A stretch of DNA of 37,116 nt, from NCBI GenBank assembly GCA_964524475.1, contig CAZGCO010000007.1, forward strand, positions 1-37,116, read 5' to 3'. Each line of letters begins with the position of its first letter. Position 1 is the stretch's first letter. The DNA is from CAZYHU01 sp964524475. GTDB lineage: Bacteria > Patescibacteriota > Minisyncoccia > Phycocordibacterales > UBA1006. A model generated the notes under the pieces. It was not told where the DNA came from. It saw nothing but the letters and a program-made list of their open reading frames with translations, and did no database searches. Positions 1 to 9,080 of this stretch are shown piece after piece. Both the position numbers and the translations under genes were made by a program.

Positions 1-1275
1 ACAAAAGATTTAAGACAAAAAGAATGTAGTTTATATCTTTTAAAAGATCAAGCAGCTAATAAAATTAAGCAAATAAATGGGCATTTAAATGTTATTGGAA
101 TTCCAAATTCACTACAGGATTGTGCGTATGAGCAATCTCTTATGCACACTCTGAGATACGGCAAACCAAAATTTGATCGAACAGGTACTGATACTATTGG
201 TATTCATGGTTATCAATCCAGATTTAATTTGGACGATGGTTTTCCATTAGTAACTACTAAAAAAGTTCACTTAAAAAGTGTTATCCACGAATTGATTTGG
301 TTAGTAAGAGGTGAAACCAACATGAAGTATCTTGCGGAAAATGGGGTAACCATTTGGCATGATTGGCCACTAAGAAATTATAATCAGACTATGAGATCAA
401 GAGGCCAAGATCATGCAAGTGTATCAGGGACTGAAATTGCACAACTAGAAGCTGATAGCTTTGAAGACTTGTCAGTTTCAGATTTTAATCAAAAAATTAT
501 ACATGAACCTGGTTTTGCTGAACAATGGGGAGATTTAGGTCCGGTTTATGGTAAACAGTGGAGACAATGGTCTGCGTATAATCTTGTTAAAAAGGGTTAT
601 ACTAAATTAGTAAATCCAGCAGACAAAGAATGTTCTCCAGAAGAATGGATTCACGATCAGTACGAACATTATACTATTGACCAATTAGGTCAGGTTGTTG
701 AGCAAATCAAAAAACAGCACGAAACAGGAGTAATATCCCGTAGAATGTTGGTTAGTGCATGGAATGTTGGAGATGTACCACTTATGATTAAATCAGGATT
801 ACCACCGTGTCATTGTTTGTTTCAGTTTCATTCCAGACTTCTAACCTTAGATGAGCGATTGCAGTACTGGGCAAAGAAAAATGAAAAAGATTTTTCTTTT
901 GTAAAAGACATGACAGATGATGATCTGGATCTGGCCGGTGCTCCTGTTTATGAGTTAGATTTACAACTCTATCAACGCAGTTGCGACATATTCTTGGGTG
1001 TTCCATTTAATATTGCATCATATGCATTATTATTAATGATGGTAGCGCAGGTTACGAATTGTAAGCCTGGAACATTTATTCATGATTATGGCGACTTGCA
1101 TATTTACAGTAATCATGTTGATCAGGTTGTTGAACAATTATCGCGTACTGCATTTCCGTATCCAACCATGAAGCTCAATCCTAGTATTACTATTATTGAT
1201 GGTTTTACATTTGGTGATTTTACGCTTGAAAATTATCAATGTCATCCAGCAATTAAAGGCGACGTTGCAGTTTAA
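1..1275 (+). CDS. thyA: Thymidylate synthase, 5' end beyond the window
   Basis: Makes dTMP from dUMP using methylene-tetrahydrofolate. The sequence shows the DRTGT motif, the FPLVTTKK segment, the catalytic Cys in PPCH (about residue 223 counted from the ATG at 142), the QRSCD phosphate-binding motif and the NIASYALL helix. The frame stays open to base 1 with no ATG, GTG or TTG before 142, and the ATG at 142 would cut off part of the first helix of the family. The true start therefore lies upstream of the window, and at least 47 extra codons precede 142; their role is unknown. The protein is longer than the usual 264-316 residues because of two inserts, one of about 50 residues after the WHDW segment and one of about 40 after CLFQFH. 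It is followed by a terminator, then tmk-like and folA genes, which fits dTMP supply. Confidence 0.95.
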   Translation, partial: TKDLRQKECSLYLLKDQAANKIKQINGHLNVIGIPNSLQDCAYEQSLMHTLRYGKPKFDRTGTDTIGIHGYQSRFNLDDGFPLVTTKKVHLKSVIHELIWLVRGETNMKYLAENGVTIWHDWPLRNYNQTMRSRGQDHASVSGTEIAQLEADSFEDLSVSDFNQKIIHEPGFAEQWGDLGPVYGKQWRQWSAYNLVKKGYTKLVNPADKECSPEEWIHDQYEHYTIDQLGQVVEQIKKQHETGVISRRMLVSAWNVGDVPLMIKSGLPPCHCLFQFHSRLLTLDERLQYWAKKNEKDFSFVKDMTDDDLDLAGAPVYELDLQLYQRSCDIFLGVPFNIASYALLLMMVAQVTNCKPGTFIHDYGDLHIYSNHVDQVVEQLSRTAFPYPTMKLNPSITIIDGFTFGDFTLENYQCHPAIKGDVAV

Positions 1276-1306
1276 AATTTAAAACCCACTTTTGTGGTAC
1301 CATAAA

Positions 1307-1337
1307 GGGCTAGTGCGTATACGCATTAGCCTTTTTC
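1307..1337 (+). terminator. Rho-independent terminator after thyA
   Basis: A GGCTAGTGC / GCATTAGCC hairpin (one G-T pair) is followed by five T residues, 32 bases after the thyA stop. Confidence 0.8.
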
Positions 1338-1392
1338 TTTGTTTTGTGATAGATTTAGGTAAATTTTGTAAACAAATTTAAATATTTTAATC

Positions 1393-2016
1393 ATGAATAA
1401 AGGATTATTTATAACGTTTTACGGAGTCAACAATCTTGGTAAAACATTGCAATCAAAAGACAAATTAACAGAAAATCTCAAAAAATCTGGAATACTAGCA
1501 GAATATGTTAAATATGCTCATTACAATTTAGAGCCAACAGGCCCTATACTTAATGATTATCTAAGAAATGGTAATCCATATGAACTAACACCTAGAGAAT
1601 TTCAGTTAATTCAAGCGCAAAATAGAATTGATTACCAGCCAGAACTACAGAGAAAGTTAAGTGCAGGTATTCATGTTATTGCTGAGGATTATATAGGTAC
1701 AAGTCTTGCATGGGGTATGGGCGCAGGTGTAAGTGGAGAATTATTAGAAAAGATTAATTCAAAACTCATACAGCCTGATATTTGTTTTCTTTTTCATGGA
1801 GAACGATTTTCAAGTGGAATTGAAAAAGGACATAAGCATGAAAGTGATGATGAATTAACACGTCATGTTGCTATGATCCATGACCAGTTAGGTGAAAGGT
1901 TTGGTTGGCAAAGAATATTTGCAAATAGACCTATCGAAGTGATTGAACAAGAAGTTTTAGAAATAGTTACTAAAAAGATTGAAGATATTGAACTTGAATA
2001 TGTTCATAGATATTAA
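1393..2016 (+). CDS. tmk: Thymidylate kinase-like P-loop nucleotide kinase
   Basis: Probably phosphorylates dTMP to dTDP. It has 207 residues, the normal size for the family. The N-terminal P-loop is GVNNLGKT, which fits GxxxxGKT but lacks the usual GxDGxGKT acidic residue. The EDYIGTSLAWG segment (about residues 96-106) corresponds to the DRY/SSLAYQ region of dTMP kinases. The position between thyA and folA supports a thymidylate role. The start ATG follows an AT-rich leader without a clear Shine-Dalgarno. Arg is mostly AGA, unlike the CGT/CGA-rich neighbours recO and recA. It could instead act on another deoxynucleoside monophosphate; the motif divergence leaves that open. Confidence 0.75.
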   Translation: MNKGLFITFYGVNNLGKTLQSKDKLTENLKKSGILAEYVKYAHYNLEPTGPILNDYLRNGNPYELTPREFQLIQAQNRIDYQPELQRKLSAGIHVIAEDYIGTSLAWGMGAGVSGELLEKINSKLIQPDICFLFHGERFSSGIEKGHKHESDDELTRHVAMIHDQLGERFGWQRIFANRPIEVIEQEVLEIVTKKIEDIELEYVHRY

Positions 2017-2037
2017 ATAATCTTTTTATGATATCAC

Positions 2038-2070
2038 AAAAAGCCAGTTTGCATTCAAACTGGCTTTTTT
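2038..2070 (+). terminator. Rho-independent terminator after tmk-like gene
   Basis: A-tract, then a GCCAGTTTG / CAAACTGGC stem with CATT loop, then six T residues. The A-tract mirrors the T-tract, so it may work on both strands. Confidence 0.85.
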
Positions 2071-2119
2071 AGTGGTTTTATGTATACTATCCAGTAAATT
2101 TACCAACTAAATAATTATT

Positions 2120-2695
2120 ATGAATAATATACACATGATTTTAGCAGCTTCTATCGATGGAGTAATTGGGTATAAAAAACCAGGATCCAATGGTAGATAT
2201 CTCCCATGGAAAAAATTATCTGCAGATATGAAACGATTTGCAGAATTAACAACAGGAGGTGTTGTTGTTATGGGTCGCCCAACCTGGGAAACTATTCCAG
2301 AAAATTTTAGACCCTTACCTAATCGTAAAAATGGCATTGTTACCAGAGATCCAGAATATACAACTTCTGATGATGTATTAGTTTTTAATTCAGTAGACGA
2401 TATTTTGCAATACGCAAAATTGAATCCTGAAAAAAAGATGTGGATTATTGGTGGGGCAGAAATTTATGAATTACTTGAAAAATATTGTACAGAGATTCAC
2501 ATGACCATAGTATTTTGTGATTCAGCAATAGATACTAATGATGAAAATCTTGTAAAATTCTTGCCTGACGTCAGAGATTTTGAAAGGTTGTCAAATCTTA
2601 CAGTATTTGCAGATGAGAAAAATGAATTTGATTCTGAATATATAGTTTTCAGAAGAAAACAAAAAGCAGTTATATGGAATCAAATAGGTTGCTAA
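2120..2695 (+). CDS. folA: Dihydrofolate reductase
   Basis: Regenerates tetrahydrofolate with NADPH after the ThyA reaction. Family landmarks are in order: the AASIDGVIG N-terminus, LPWKKLSADMKRF (substrate-binding loop), VVMGRPTWETIP (cofactor-binding segment) and WIIGGAEIYELL. At 191 residues it is somewhat longer than the common ~160, mainly through a longer C-terminal half. The ATG at 2120 follows an AT-rich leader; a TATACT box lies about 35 bases upstream, so this gene is not leaderless. It has its own terminator and is not co-transcribed in an obvious way with the tmk-like gene. Confidence 0.93.
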   Translation: MNNIHMILAASIDGVIGYKKPGSNGRYLPWKKLSADMKRFAELTTGGVVVMGRPTWETIPENFRPLPNRKNGIVTRDPEYTTSDDVLVFNSVDDILQYAKLNPEKKMWIIGGAEIYELLEKYCTEIHMTIVFCDSAIDTNDENLVKFLPDVRDFERLSNLTVFADEKNEFDSEYIVFRRKQKAVIWNQIGC

Positions 2696-2719
2696 AACAT
2701 TTACATTGTGAATACAATC

Positions 2720-2750
2720 AAAAGCCAAAGAAAATTCTTTGGCTTTTTTT
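2720..2750 (+). terminator. Rho-independent terminator after folA
   Basis: An AAAAGCCAAAGAA / TTCTTTGGCTTTT stem runs into a T-tract, 25 bases after the folA stop. Confidence 0.85.
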
Positions 2751-2790
2751 ATTGGTCAATTTATGGTAGGGTAATGATAGTATAATGTTT

Positions 2791-4506
2791 ATGAATACAT
2801 TCAAAGAAATCCATAATCTCATAGAACAAGCTTTACAAAACCTCGGTATTACAGGGGTGGATTTTAATGTAGAACATCCTGCAGATATTTCACATGGCGA
2901 CTATGCAACCAATGTTGCTATGGTTTGCGCGAAACAACTGGGCAATCCGCCAGCTGGCGGACCGCGAGAAGCCGCAGAGATGATTGTAGGGGAATTAGAA
3001 AAAATTGGAACAGACCTCATGGTTACTATTGCTGGTCCTGGATTTATTAATATCACGCTCGACAAGTCTGCCTTTACGCAGTTGCATGATCGTATTACTG
3101 GAACACCAGAGACCTTTGGGAACAGTGATATTCATACAGGTAAAACAATTCTCGTAGAACATTCATCTCCAAACTTGTTCAAACCGTTTCATATTGGTCA
3201 CCTTATGAACAATACCATCGGAGAGTCGCTCACACGTATGATGCGCGCATCAGGGGCAAGTGTTTTCACGATGACGTTTCCGTCTGATATATCCCTGGGT
3301 ATTGCAAAAGCGATTTGGCATTTAATGAATACTGGTGGAGTAGACTTTTTAAATTCAGAACATCTTTTAATTAATAAAATAAATTTTTTAGGTCAAGCTT
3401 ATGTAGAGGGAACAAAAAAATACGAATCTGATGAAACTATTCATACTCGTGTAAAACAAATTGCAGATAATTTGTTTGGTAATGTTCCTAGTCCAGAACT
3501 TGATCTGTATAATACTTGTAAAGAAATAAATATTAATTATTTCAAATCTATCATGGATAAACTGGATTCTCGTTTTGATAGTTTTGTTTACGAGAGTCAG
3601 GCAGGAGTTACTGGTTTTGATATTGTAAAAAAATACACCCCAAGTGTATTTACAGAAAGCCAGGGGGCAATTGTCTATATTCCAGATGAATCTAAAAAAT
3701 ATTTGAACACCGCAGTGTTTATCAATTCTCAAGGCAACCCAACCTACGAAGCAAAAGACATCGGATTATTATCGATCAAGTTTGAGCAATATCATCCCGA
3801 TATATCCCTGTTCGTAACCGATCATGAACAAATCCCGCATTTCCAAATCGTTCTCGACGCTGCAGAGCAGATAGAAAAACAATGGTCAGATAACAGTCGT
3901 CATATCGCTCATGGACGTATGACGTTTAACGGGCAAAAAATGTCTTCACGATTGGGTGGGGTACCGCTGGCTACAGAGATTATTGATACGGTTACTGACG
4001 AGGTACGGGCACGGTCAGGCGATCGAGCTATCTCTGAATCAGTTATGCAATCAGTCGCATTGGCTGCTATCAAGTTTTCAATCCTCCGTGCAAAACCGGG
4101 CAGTAATATCAATTTCGATCCAGAGACATCACTGTCATTCGAAGGCGACTCTGGTCCGTACTTGGCATATACTCATGCGCGTATTTGTAGCTTACTTGAA
4201 AAAGGACGAACAAATAACCTGACGCCTGTGTATGATACTGGGGCAAGTATTGAAACACTTGAACGTGTGATGCTTCAATATGAATATGTGGTAGAGCAGG
4301 CGATTACAGAATATGCTCCGCAATATATTGTGACGTATCTTTTAGAATTATCTCGAGCATTTAATTCATTCTATGGTAGTCATCAGATTATGGATACTGA
4401 AAATATTTCTGTCTCAGAACATAGACTTGCACTGGCTGATAGTGTACGAATTATTCTCAAAAATGGACTGCAGTTACTGGCAATTAATGCACCAGATACT
4501 ATGTAA
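2791..4506 (+). CDS. argS: Arginyl-tRNA synthetase
   Basis: Class I synthetase charging tRNA-Arg. An N-terminal ArgS-type domain (about residues 1-105, with the SHGDYATNVA motif) is followed by SSPNLFKPFHIGHL carrying an intact HIGH, KMSSRLGG as the KMSKS equivalent, and a C-terminal DALR-type anticodon-binding helical domain ending LQLLAINAPDTM. Length (571 residues) is normal. Two ATGs are possible, 2785 and 2791. I chose 2791 because the protein then begins MNTFKEI like relatives and the upstream GATAGT/TATAAT bases remain promoter. The middle third (about 3340-3700) is more AT-rich than the flanks. The stop lies inside the convergent terminator shared with the next gene. Confidence 0.95.
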   Translation: MNTFKEIHNLIEQALQNLGITGVDFNVEHPADISHGDYATNVAMVCAKQLGNPPAGGPREAAEMIVGELEKIGTDLMVTIAGPGFINITLDKSAFTQLHDRITGTPETFGNSDIHTGKTILVEHSSPNLFKPFHIGHLMNNTIGESLTRMMRASGASVFTMTFPSDISLGIAKAIWHLMNTGGVDFLNSEHLLINKINFLGQAYVEGTKKYESDETIHTRVKQIADNLFGNVPSPELDLYNTCKEININYFKSIMDKLDSRFDSFVYESQAGVTGFDIVKKYTPSVFTESQGAIVYIPDESKKYLNTAVFINSQGNPTYEAKDIGLLSIKFEQYHPDISLFVTDHEQIPHFQIVLDAAEQIEKQWSDNSRHIAHGRMTFNGQKMSSRLGGVPLATEIIDTVTDEVRARSGDRAISESVMQSVALAAIKFSILRAKPGSNINFDPETSLSFEGDSGPYLAYTHARICSLLEKGRTNNLTPVYDTGASIETLERVMLQYEYVVEQAITEYAPQYIVTYLLELSRAFNSFYGSHQIMDTENISVSEHRLALADSVRIILKNGLQLLAINAPDTM

Positions 4507-4539
4507 AAATAAAATCCCTGTAACAGGGATTTTATTTTT
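4505..4539. terminator. Bidirectional terminator between argS and the small membrane gene
   Basis: A 16-bp perfect stem (A5 T A4 TCCCTG and its complement) with a TAA loop. It overlaps the stop codons of both convergent genes. Confidence 0.85.
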
Positions 4540-4774
4540 AGAAAATATTAAAATACTGTATCGCTGCAATGGTGCCCCATATCAGATAAAATATCACGGT
4601 GTACCAATTGCGTTTGAATAATCCTGATATGAACAATGCACCAGCACCTGAGAGGTTCAGTATCATAAAAACACTCCCTGCCCAGGGGATTACATTGAAC
4701 ACTGCCAGTCCGAATGCACCGAGCACCGCAATCGTTCCATACCATTGTATAAAATCCCATAATGTTTCTGTCAT
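4538..4774 (-). CDS. Small membrane protein of the CBU_0592-like type
   Basis: 78 residues with three hydrophobic helices (about 8-30, 33-52 and 57-77), the middle one preceded by an NLSGAGAL-like segment. The pattern resembles the CBU_0592-like small membrane domain, where a YxxIAxxGA helix precedes a LNLxGA helix and a final W-I/A-I helix; the biochemical role of that family is unknown. I chose the ATG at 4774 (MTETLWD) over 4792 because the bases between them hold a TATACTATAG promoter-like box. It is convergent with argS and divergent from the T-box leader. Confidence 0.65.
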   Translation of the reverse strand: MTETLWDFIQWYGTIAVLGAFGLAVFNVIPWAGSVFMILNLSGAGALFISGLFKRNWYTVIFYLIWGTIAAIQYFNIF

Positions 4775-4806
4775 GTTATCTATAGTATACAAACATTATT
4801 CATCAT

Positions 4807-4834
4807 TTGCAATTTTTTGTTTTTTTTATATACT
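4807..4834 (+). promoter_or_regulatory. Promoter of the T-box leader
   Basis: TTGCAA (4807-4812), a 16-base spacer and TATACT (4829-4834). Transcription would start near 4841, just before the T-box structure. Confidence 0.6.
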
Positions 4835-4844
4835 GTGTGTGTCT

Positions 4845-5080
4845 TGCATTGATCCGACTCATCATCGGGGAGCATCTGAGAGAAACCTATTATAGGGAGT
4901 AGATTCAGACAGGTAAGCCTGTTATAGCTGTAATGAGTGAGAGCATGGCGGGAAAAATTGCATAGCAATTTTTCCCGCCATGCTCTCAAACCAAGGTGGT
5001 ACCACGAATCTTTTGTATAAAAAAGACCTCGTCCTTGCATCATGACTTTTAGTCGTGAGCGAGGACGAGGTCTTTTGTTT
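4845..5080 (+). promoter_or_regulatory. T-box riboswitch (tRNA-Ile sensing inferred) upstream of ileS
   Basis: The conserved T-box core lies at 4992-5007. CAAGG (4992-4996) pairs with CCTTG (5033-5037), and ACGA (5004-5007) pairs with TCGT (5029-5032). Between them is the seven-base TGGTACC bulge (4997-5003), whose TGGT would pair with a tRNA 3' ACCA end. The competing terminator is AAAAGACCTCGTCC (5021-5034) with its complement (5063-5076) and a T-tract. The two folds share the CGTCC strand, as in transcription-attenuating T-boxes. Upstream are a short Stem-I-like element closed by ACTCAT/ATGAGT (4857-4862 and 4933-4938) and a perfect 23-bp hairpin (about 4939-4987). I could not fix the specifier codon; ATC at 4874 and ATT at 4903 are candidates. 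The tRNA-Ile assignment rests on ileS being the next gene on this strand. Confidence 0.88.
5021..5080. terminator. T-box regulated terminator hairpin
   Basis: A 14-bp AAAAGACCTCGTCC stem and its complement enclose a CATGAC/GTCGTG inner stem. Its mirrored A and T tracts can also end transcription of the minus-strand ORF that stops at 5092. Confidence 0.85.
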
Positions 5081-5091
5081 AGTATGTTTAG

Positions 5092-5289
5092 TCAGGGTCT
5101 AGACAGACGACCAGACCAAATAGTTTTTCCATCTACTTCTATATCGGTGAAATAATCACCCCAAGAAGTAAAATGAATAGTAAAATCTTTTTTTATTTCT
5201 GGTATCTTGATTTGTGCTTTATCAAAATATTTAGAATAATCTGTAATTTCTTGAGGACCAAATGTTTGAGAATAGTCGTATAATTCCAT
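5092..5289 (-). CDS. Small hypothetical protein inside the ileS leader
   Basis: 65 residues, hydrophilic and rich in aromatic residues (motifs ITDYSKYFD, HFTSWGDYF, DIEVDGKTIWSGRL); codon choice looks coding. I do not recognise a family. It lies antisense to the ~260-base stretch between the T-box terminator and the ileS ATG, so T-box readthrough would transcribe its complement. It is the only plausible gene here ending in TGA; if TGA is not a stop in this genome, either the frame is wrong near its end or the ORF is not a gene. The upstream 52 bases shared with ileS would have to hold its promoter. Confidence 0.5.
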   Translation of the reverse strand: MELYDYSQTFGPQEITDYSKYFDKAQIKIPEIKKDFTIHFTSWGDYFTDIEVDGKTIWSGRLSRP

Positions 5290-5341
5290 GGTTATTTTTT
5301 TATTTACTCACCATTATCAATATTTAATCACTTTTGTCAAT

Positions 5342-8300
5342 ATGAACACAAACACTAAAAAATTCACTGATCCTACGGGATTGGTACCATTAGATAATGC
5401 AGTACGCGAGGAGAAAATCCTGCAGTTTTGGTCTGAAAAAAATATCTTTAAAAAAACACTTGAGAAAGATTCACCAATGGGTGAGTACACCTTTTTCGAG
5501 GGTCCACCAACAGCAAACGGTCGCCCAGGAGTGCATCATGTTGGAGCACGTAGTTTCAAAGACATTATTCCGCGTTATAAAACAATGCGTGGATTTCATG
5601 TAAACAGAAAGGCTGGTTGGGATACTCATGGATTACCCGTAGAATTACAAGTAGAAAAGGAATTAGGATTAAAAAACAAACAAGCCATAGCAGAATATGG
5701 TGTAGCAGAGTTTAATCAAAAATGTCGCGAGAGTGTCTGGACCTACAAAGACGAATGGGAAGCTCTTACTGATCGTATGGGGTTTTGGCTCGATATGGAA
5801 AATCCGTATATCACCTATAAAAACGATTATATCGAGGGTGTTTGGAGTGTAATTAAGAAAATCGGAGGACGGAGCATAGGAGGCTCGGATTTATTATACA
5901 AAGATTTTAAAATTCTCCCATGGTGCAGTCGTTGTGGAACAGCTCTCTCAAGTCATGAACTGTCTCAACCAGGAGCATATCAAGACGTAAAGGATGTGAC
6001 GGCCTATGTAAAGTTTCCTATTATAGGATTTCCAAATGCATATTTTTTGGCGTGGACGACAACACCGTGGACACTACCTGGGAATATTGCGCTCGCAGTG
6101 GGTGGTGATATTCTGTATGTAGAAGTTGAATGTATAAAAAAACTTAAACCTACTCTAGAGCCTTTGAATTTGGAGAACCTTCCACAGAGTTCTGTTTCAG
6201 AAAAAGAAATTCTTGTTCTATCAAAAGAGAGGTATTCTGCATTAGAAAAATCTTTTAATGAAGAATATTCATTTCATAAAATTATCGCAGAACATACAGG
6301 ATCTGAAATGGTTGGTATGAAATACGAACCACTGTATCCATTTATGTCAGATTTGATGACTGCAGACCAGAGAGAGAAACTCGGAAATGCTTTTACGGTG
6401 TATGCAGCAGACTTTGTCACCACGACCGATGGAACAGGTATCGTGCATATTGCACCGATGTATGGGGCTGACGATTTCGAACTGGCTACGAAACATAACT
6501 TGCCGAAATATCATATCGTAAATGAACAAGGTAATTATATTGCAGGTTGTGATACCGAAGATTTAAAATTATCAGGACGTTATGTAAAAGAATTGGATGA
6601 AGCTGGTAAGCCAACACTTGCAATTGATATTATCAACGATCTCACAGCGCGAAACTTGTTACTAAGGAAAGAAAACTATGCACACAGTTATCCGCATTGC
6701 TGGCGATGTAATACACCATTATTATATTATGCTCGGGGTTCATGGTATTTCCGTATGTCAGCATTACGCGAGCAATTACTTGCAAGTAATGAAAATATAA
6801 ACTGGGAACCAGATCATATTAAATCTGGACGATTCGGAGAATGGCTCGACGGTGTTCGTGATTGGGTGGTTTCTCGTGAACGATATTGGGGAACACCATT
6901 GCCGATATGGGAAAACGCAGATGGGAGCAAGCGTCTTGTAATCGGTGGAATAGAAGATATTAAAAAATATAGTAAAAAATCAGGGAACAAGTATTTTGTA
7001 ATGCGACATGGTGAGGCAGATAGTAATATCAGTCACACATGGGATTTTATGGGTAATCCAGAAAACCATCTAACAGAAACAGGAAAACATCAAGTAGTTA
7101 AGTCTTTACAATTTCTTAAAAATAAAAATATTGATGTTATTATTCATTCACCAATATTACGTACCACAGAAACCGCACAAATAGTTGCTGAATTTATCGG
7201 ATTTACGGGGGAATTAATCGCAGATAATCGAGTANNNNNNNNNNNNNNNNNNNNNNNNNNNNNNNGGCTAGTCGGTTGAGAATATCAATGAAATCTTTTA
7301 GATGATTATCTCTCTGTTCGTTATGCGTCAGATAATCGATATGCGTATAAAACAGGAGACGGAGAATCGTTTTCAGAACTCGTAACACGATGTGGAGATT
7401 TTTGGTTTGATGTTGAGCAACAATATGCAGGTAAAAATATTTTGATTGTTTGTCACAATTCATCTGCTCGTGGACTTGATCTCGTAGCAACAGGATTCAG
7501 ATATGAAGACTTGTTAAAAAATAAACCAGCAGAATATCCGTGGGGAAATGCAGAAATCCGTGAAATAGATTTCTCACCTTTACCGCATAACGAACACTAT
7601 GAGCTGGATTTCCATAAGCCGTATATTGATAATATTAGACTTGAACTAGATGGAGAACCATTACAACGCACCAATGAGATAATCGATGTATGGTTTGATA
7701 GTGGGGCAATGCCGTATGTCCAAAACCATGTACTCTATAATGAGATGAACTGGACACCACAACCAGCGGACTATATTGCCGAGGGTGCAGATCAAACGCG
7801 TGGTTGGTTTTATACGATGCATGCGATTGCAAACCTCCTCAATGACACACCTACGAATAATTATCGTAATGTAATTTGTCTGGGATTGTTAATGTCGACT
7901 GATGGGACAAAAATGTCCAAATCAAAAGGCAACATCGTCAGTCCATGGGAGGTATTTCAGAAATTCGGAGCAGATGTTGCACGGTTCTGGTTTTACAGTG
8001 TGAACAATCCCGGAGAGACGAAAAACTACGATGAAAAATCACTGGACGAAGTAAACAAAAAAGTTTTCAATCCATTACGTAATGTCGTGAGTTTTTATGA
8101 GATGTACAAGGGTGATAATAGTCATTTTGCTGAGCAGTATAATCCGTACGGAGATAATAGTACGGTATTAGATCGATGGATTCTTGCAAAATTTGATATA
8201 CTCGAAATCGCAGTAACAACAGGACTTGATACCTATGATATCGTAACACCAGCTTTAGAAATATATGAAACTGATTTTGTCGATTTTTTATTTAAAACCG

Positions 8301-9006
8301 TGAATTTATTAACGAATTATCGACATGGTATATCCGCCGCAGTCGAGAACGGTTCAAGAGTAATGATAGAGAAGATCGTAATCGGGCATTATATACTACT
8401 GGTATTATTTTGAAAAATCTCGCCAGAGTACTGGCACCATTTACGCCTTTCATAGCAGAAGAAATTTGGCAACAAGTAAAACAAGATTCAGATACAGAAT
8501 CAGTACATCTGTCTGTATGGCTAAATCGTAAAAATGCAGATATTAACTGGAGTGAAGTATTAGAACATATGCAAACCGTTCGTGATATTGTAACGTTTGG
8601 ATTGGAAGCCAGACAAAAAGCAGATATCAAAGTTCGTCAACCATTATCGAGTTTAACAATTTCAAGTAACAGTCTATCCGAAGAATATCTGGATATTGTC
8701 AAAGACGAACTCAATGTAAAAGAAATTATTACCGATGATTCTCTCAATCAATCTCAAGTTGTATTAGATACAGAAATCAATCCTGATCTCCGTGACGAGG
8801 GTGATATGCGTGATATTATCCGCAAGGTTCAAGATATGCGTAAAACCGCAAATCTGGTTCCTACAGACCGTATCATCGCAACCGTTATAGATAATCAGCC
8901 TGCGTGGTTTACTGACAATACTGTACTTCACAATGAGCTCATGACGACCGTCGGAGCAGAAAGTATAGTTTGGAATGGGGGATTGGATAAGGTAGAACGA
9001 GTATAG
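5342..9006 (+). CDS. ileS: Isoleucyl-tRNA synthetase with an inserted histidine-phosphatase domain; broken by gap and frameshifts
   Basis: Class I synthetase charging tRNA-Ile. In order: the TANGRPGVHHVGAR active-site motif (HIGH region), AGWDTHGLPVE, the CP1 editing domain (AWTTTPWTLPGN), WYFRMS and RDWVVSRERYWGTPLPIW. Next comes a foreign domain starting about residue 547, then EIIDVWFDSGAMPY, KMSKSKGN, the TWYIRRSRERF anticodon-domain start and the C-terminal region. The insert is a histidine phosphatase: MRHGEADSN with the catalytic RHGE, LTETG, SPILRTTETA, and after the gap GESFSEL and ILIVCHNSS with the second His. The frame is broken three times: by the N run at 7235-7265, by a missing T in the run near 7296-7299, and by a missing A in 8294-8297. 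Adding one base restores each of the latter two, which suggests assembly errors rather than a pseudogene. It is controlled by the T-box. The ATG at 5342 was chosen by homology. Confidence 0.92.
7235..7265. other. Assembly gap (31 N)
   Basis: Unresolved bases inside the phosphatase insert of ileS. Histidine-phosphatase sequence is present on both sides, so the gap is internal to one domain. A TAG at 7269 right after the gap suggests the contig edge is unreliable. Confidence 0.99.
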
Positions 9007-9013
9007 ATATTAA

Positions 9014-9047
9014 ACAAAAAACCACATTGACAAATGTGGTTTTTTGT
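9014..9047. terminator. Terminator after ileS
   Basis: A 15-base ACAAAAAACCACATT arm and its complement around a short loop. It is symmetric and ends in a T-tract. Confidence 0.85.
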
Positions 9048-9080
9048 AGATACTTTAATTAAATTAAATTTTTAAAAATC

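Noticed and set aside
788..1006. Minus-strand ORF inside thyA (and similar shadow ORFs in other genes)
   Set aside because: They are antisense to well-conserved proteins and have no start signals of their own.
4780..5043. Minus-strand 87-codon ORF over the T-box
   Set aside because: It runs through the perfect hairpin and the T-box core on the opposite strand; its openness is explained by the RNA structure, and its protein looks non-coding.
8281..8340. Programmed -1 frameshift in ileS
   Set aside because: No classical slippery heptamer in the right phase; a single missing A in a run of A restores the protein exactly.
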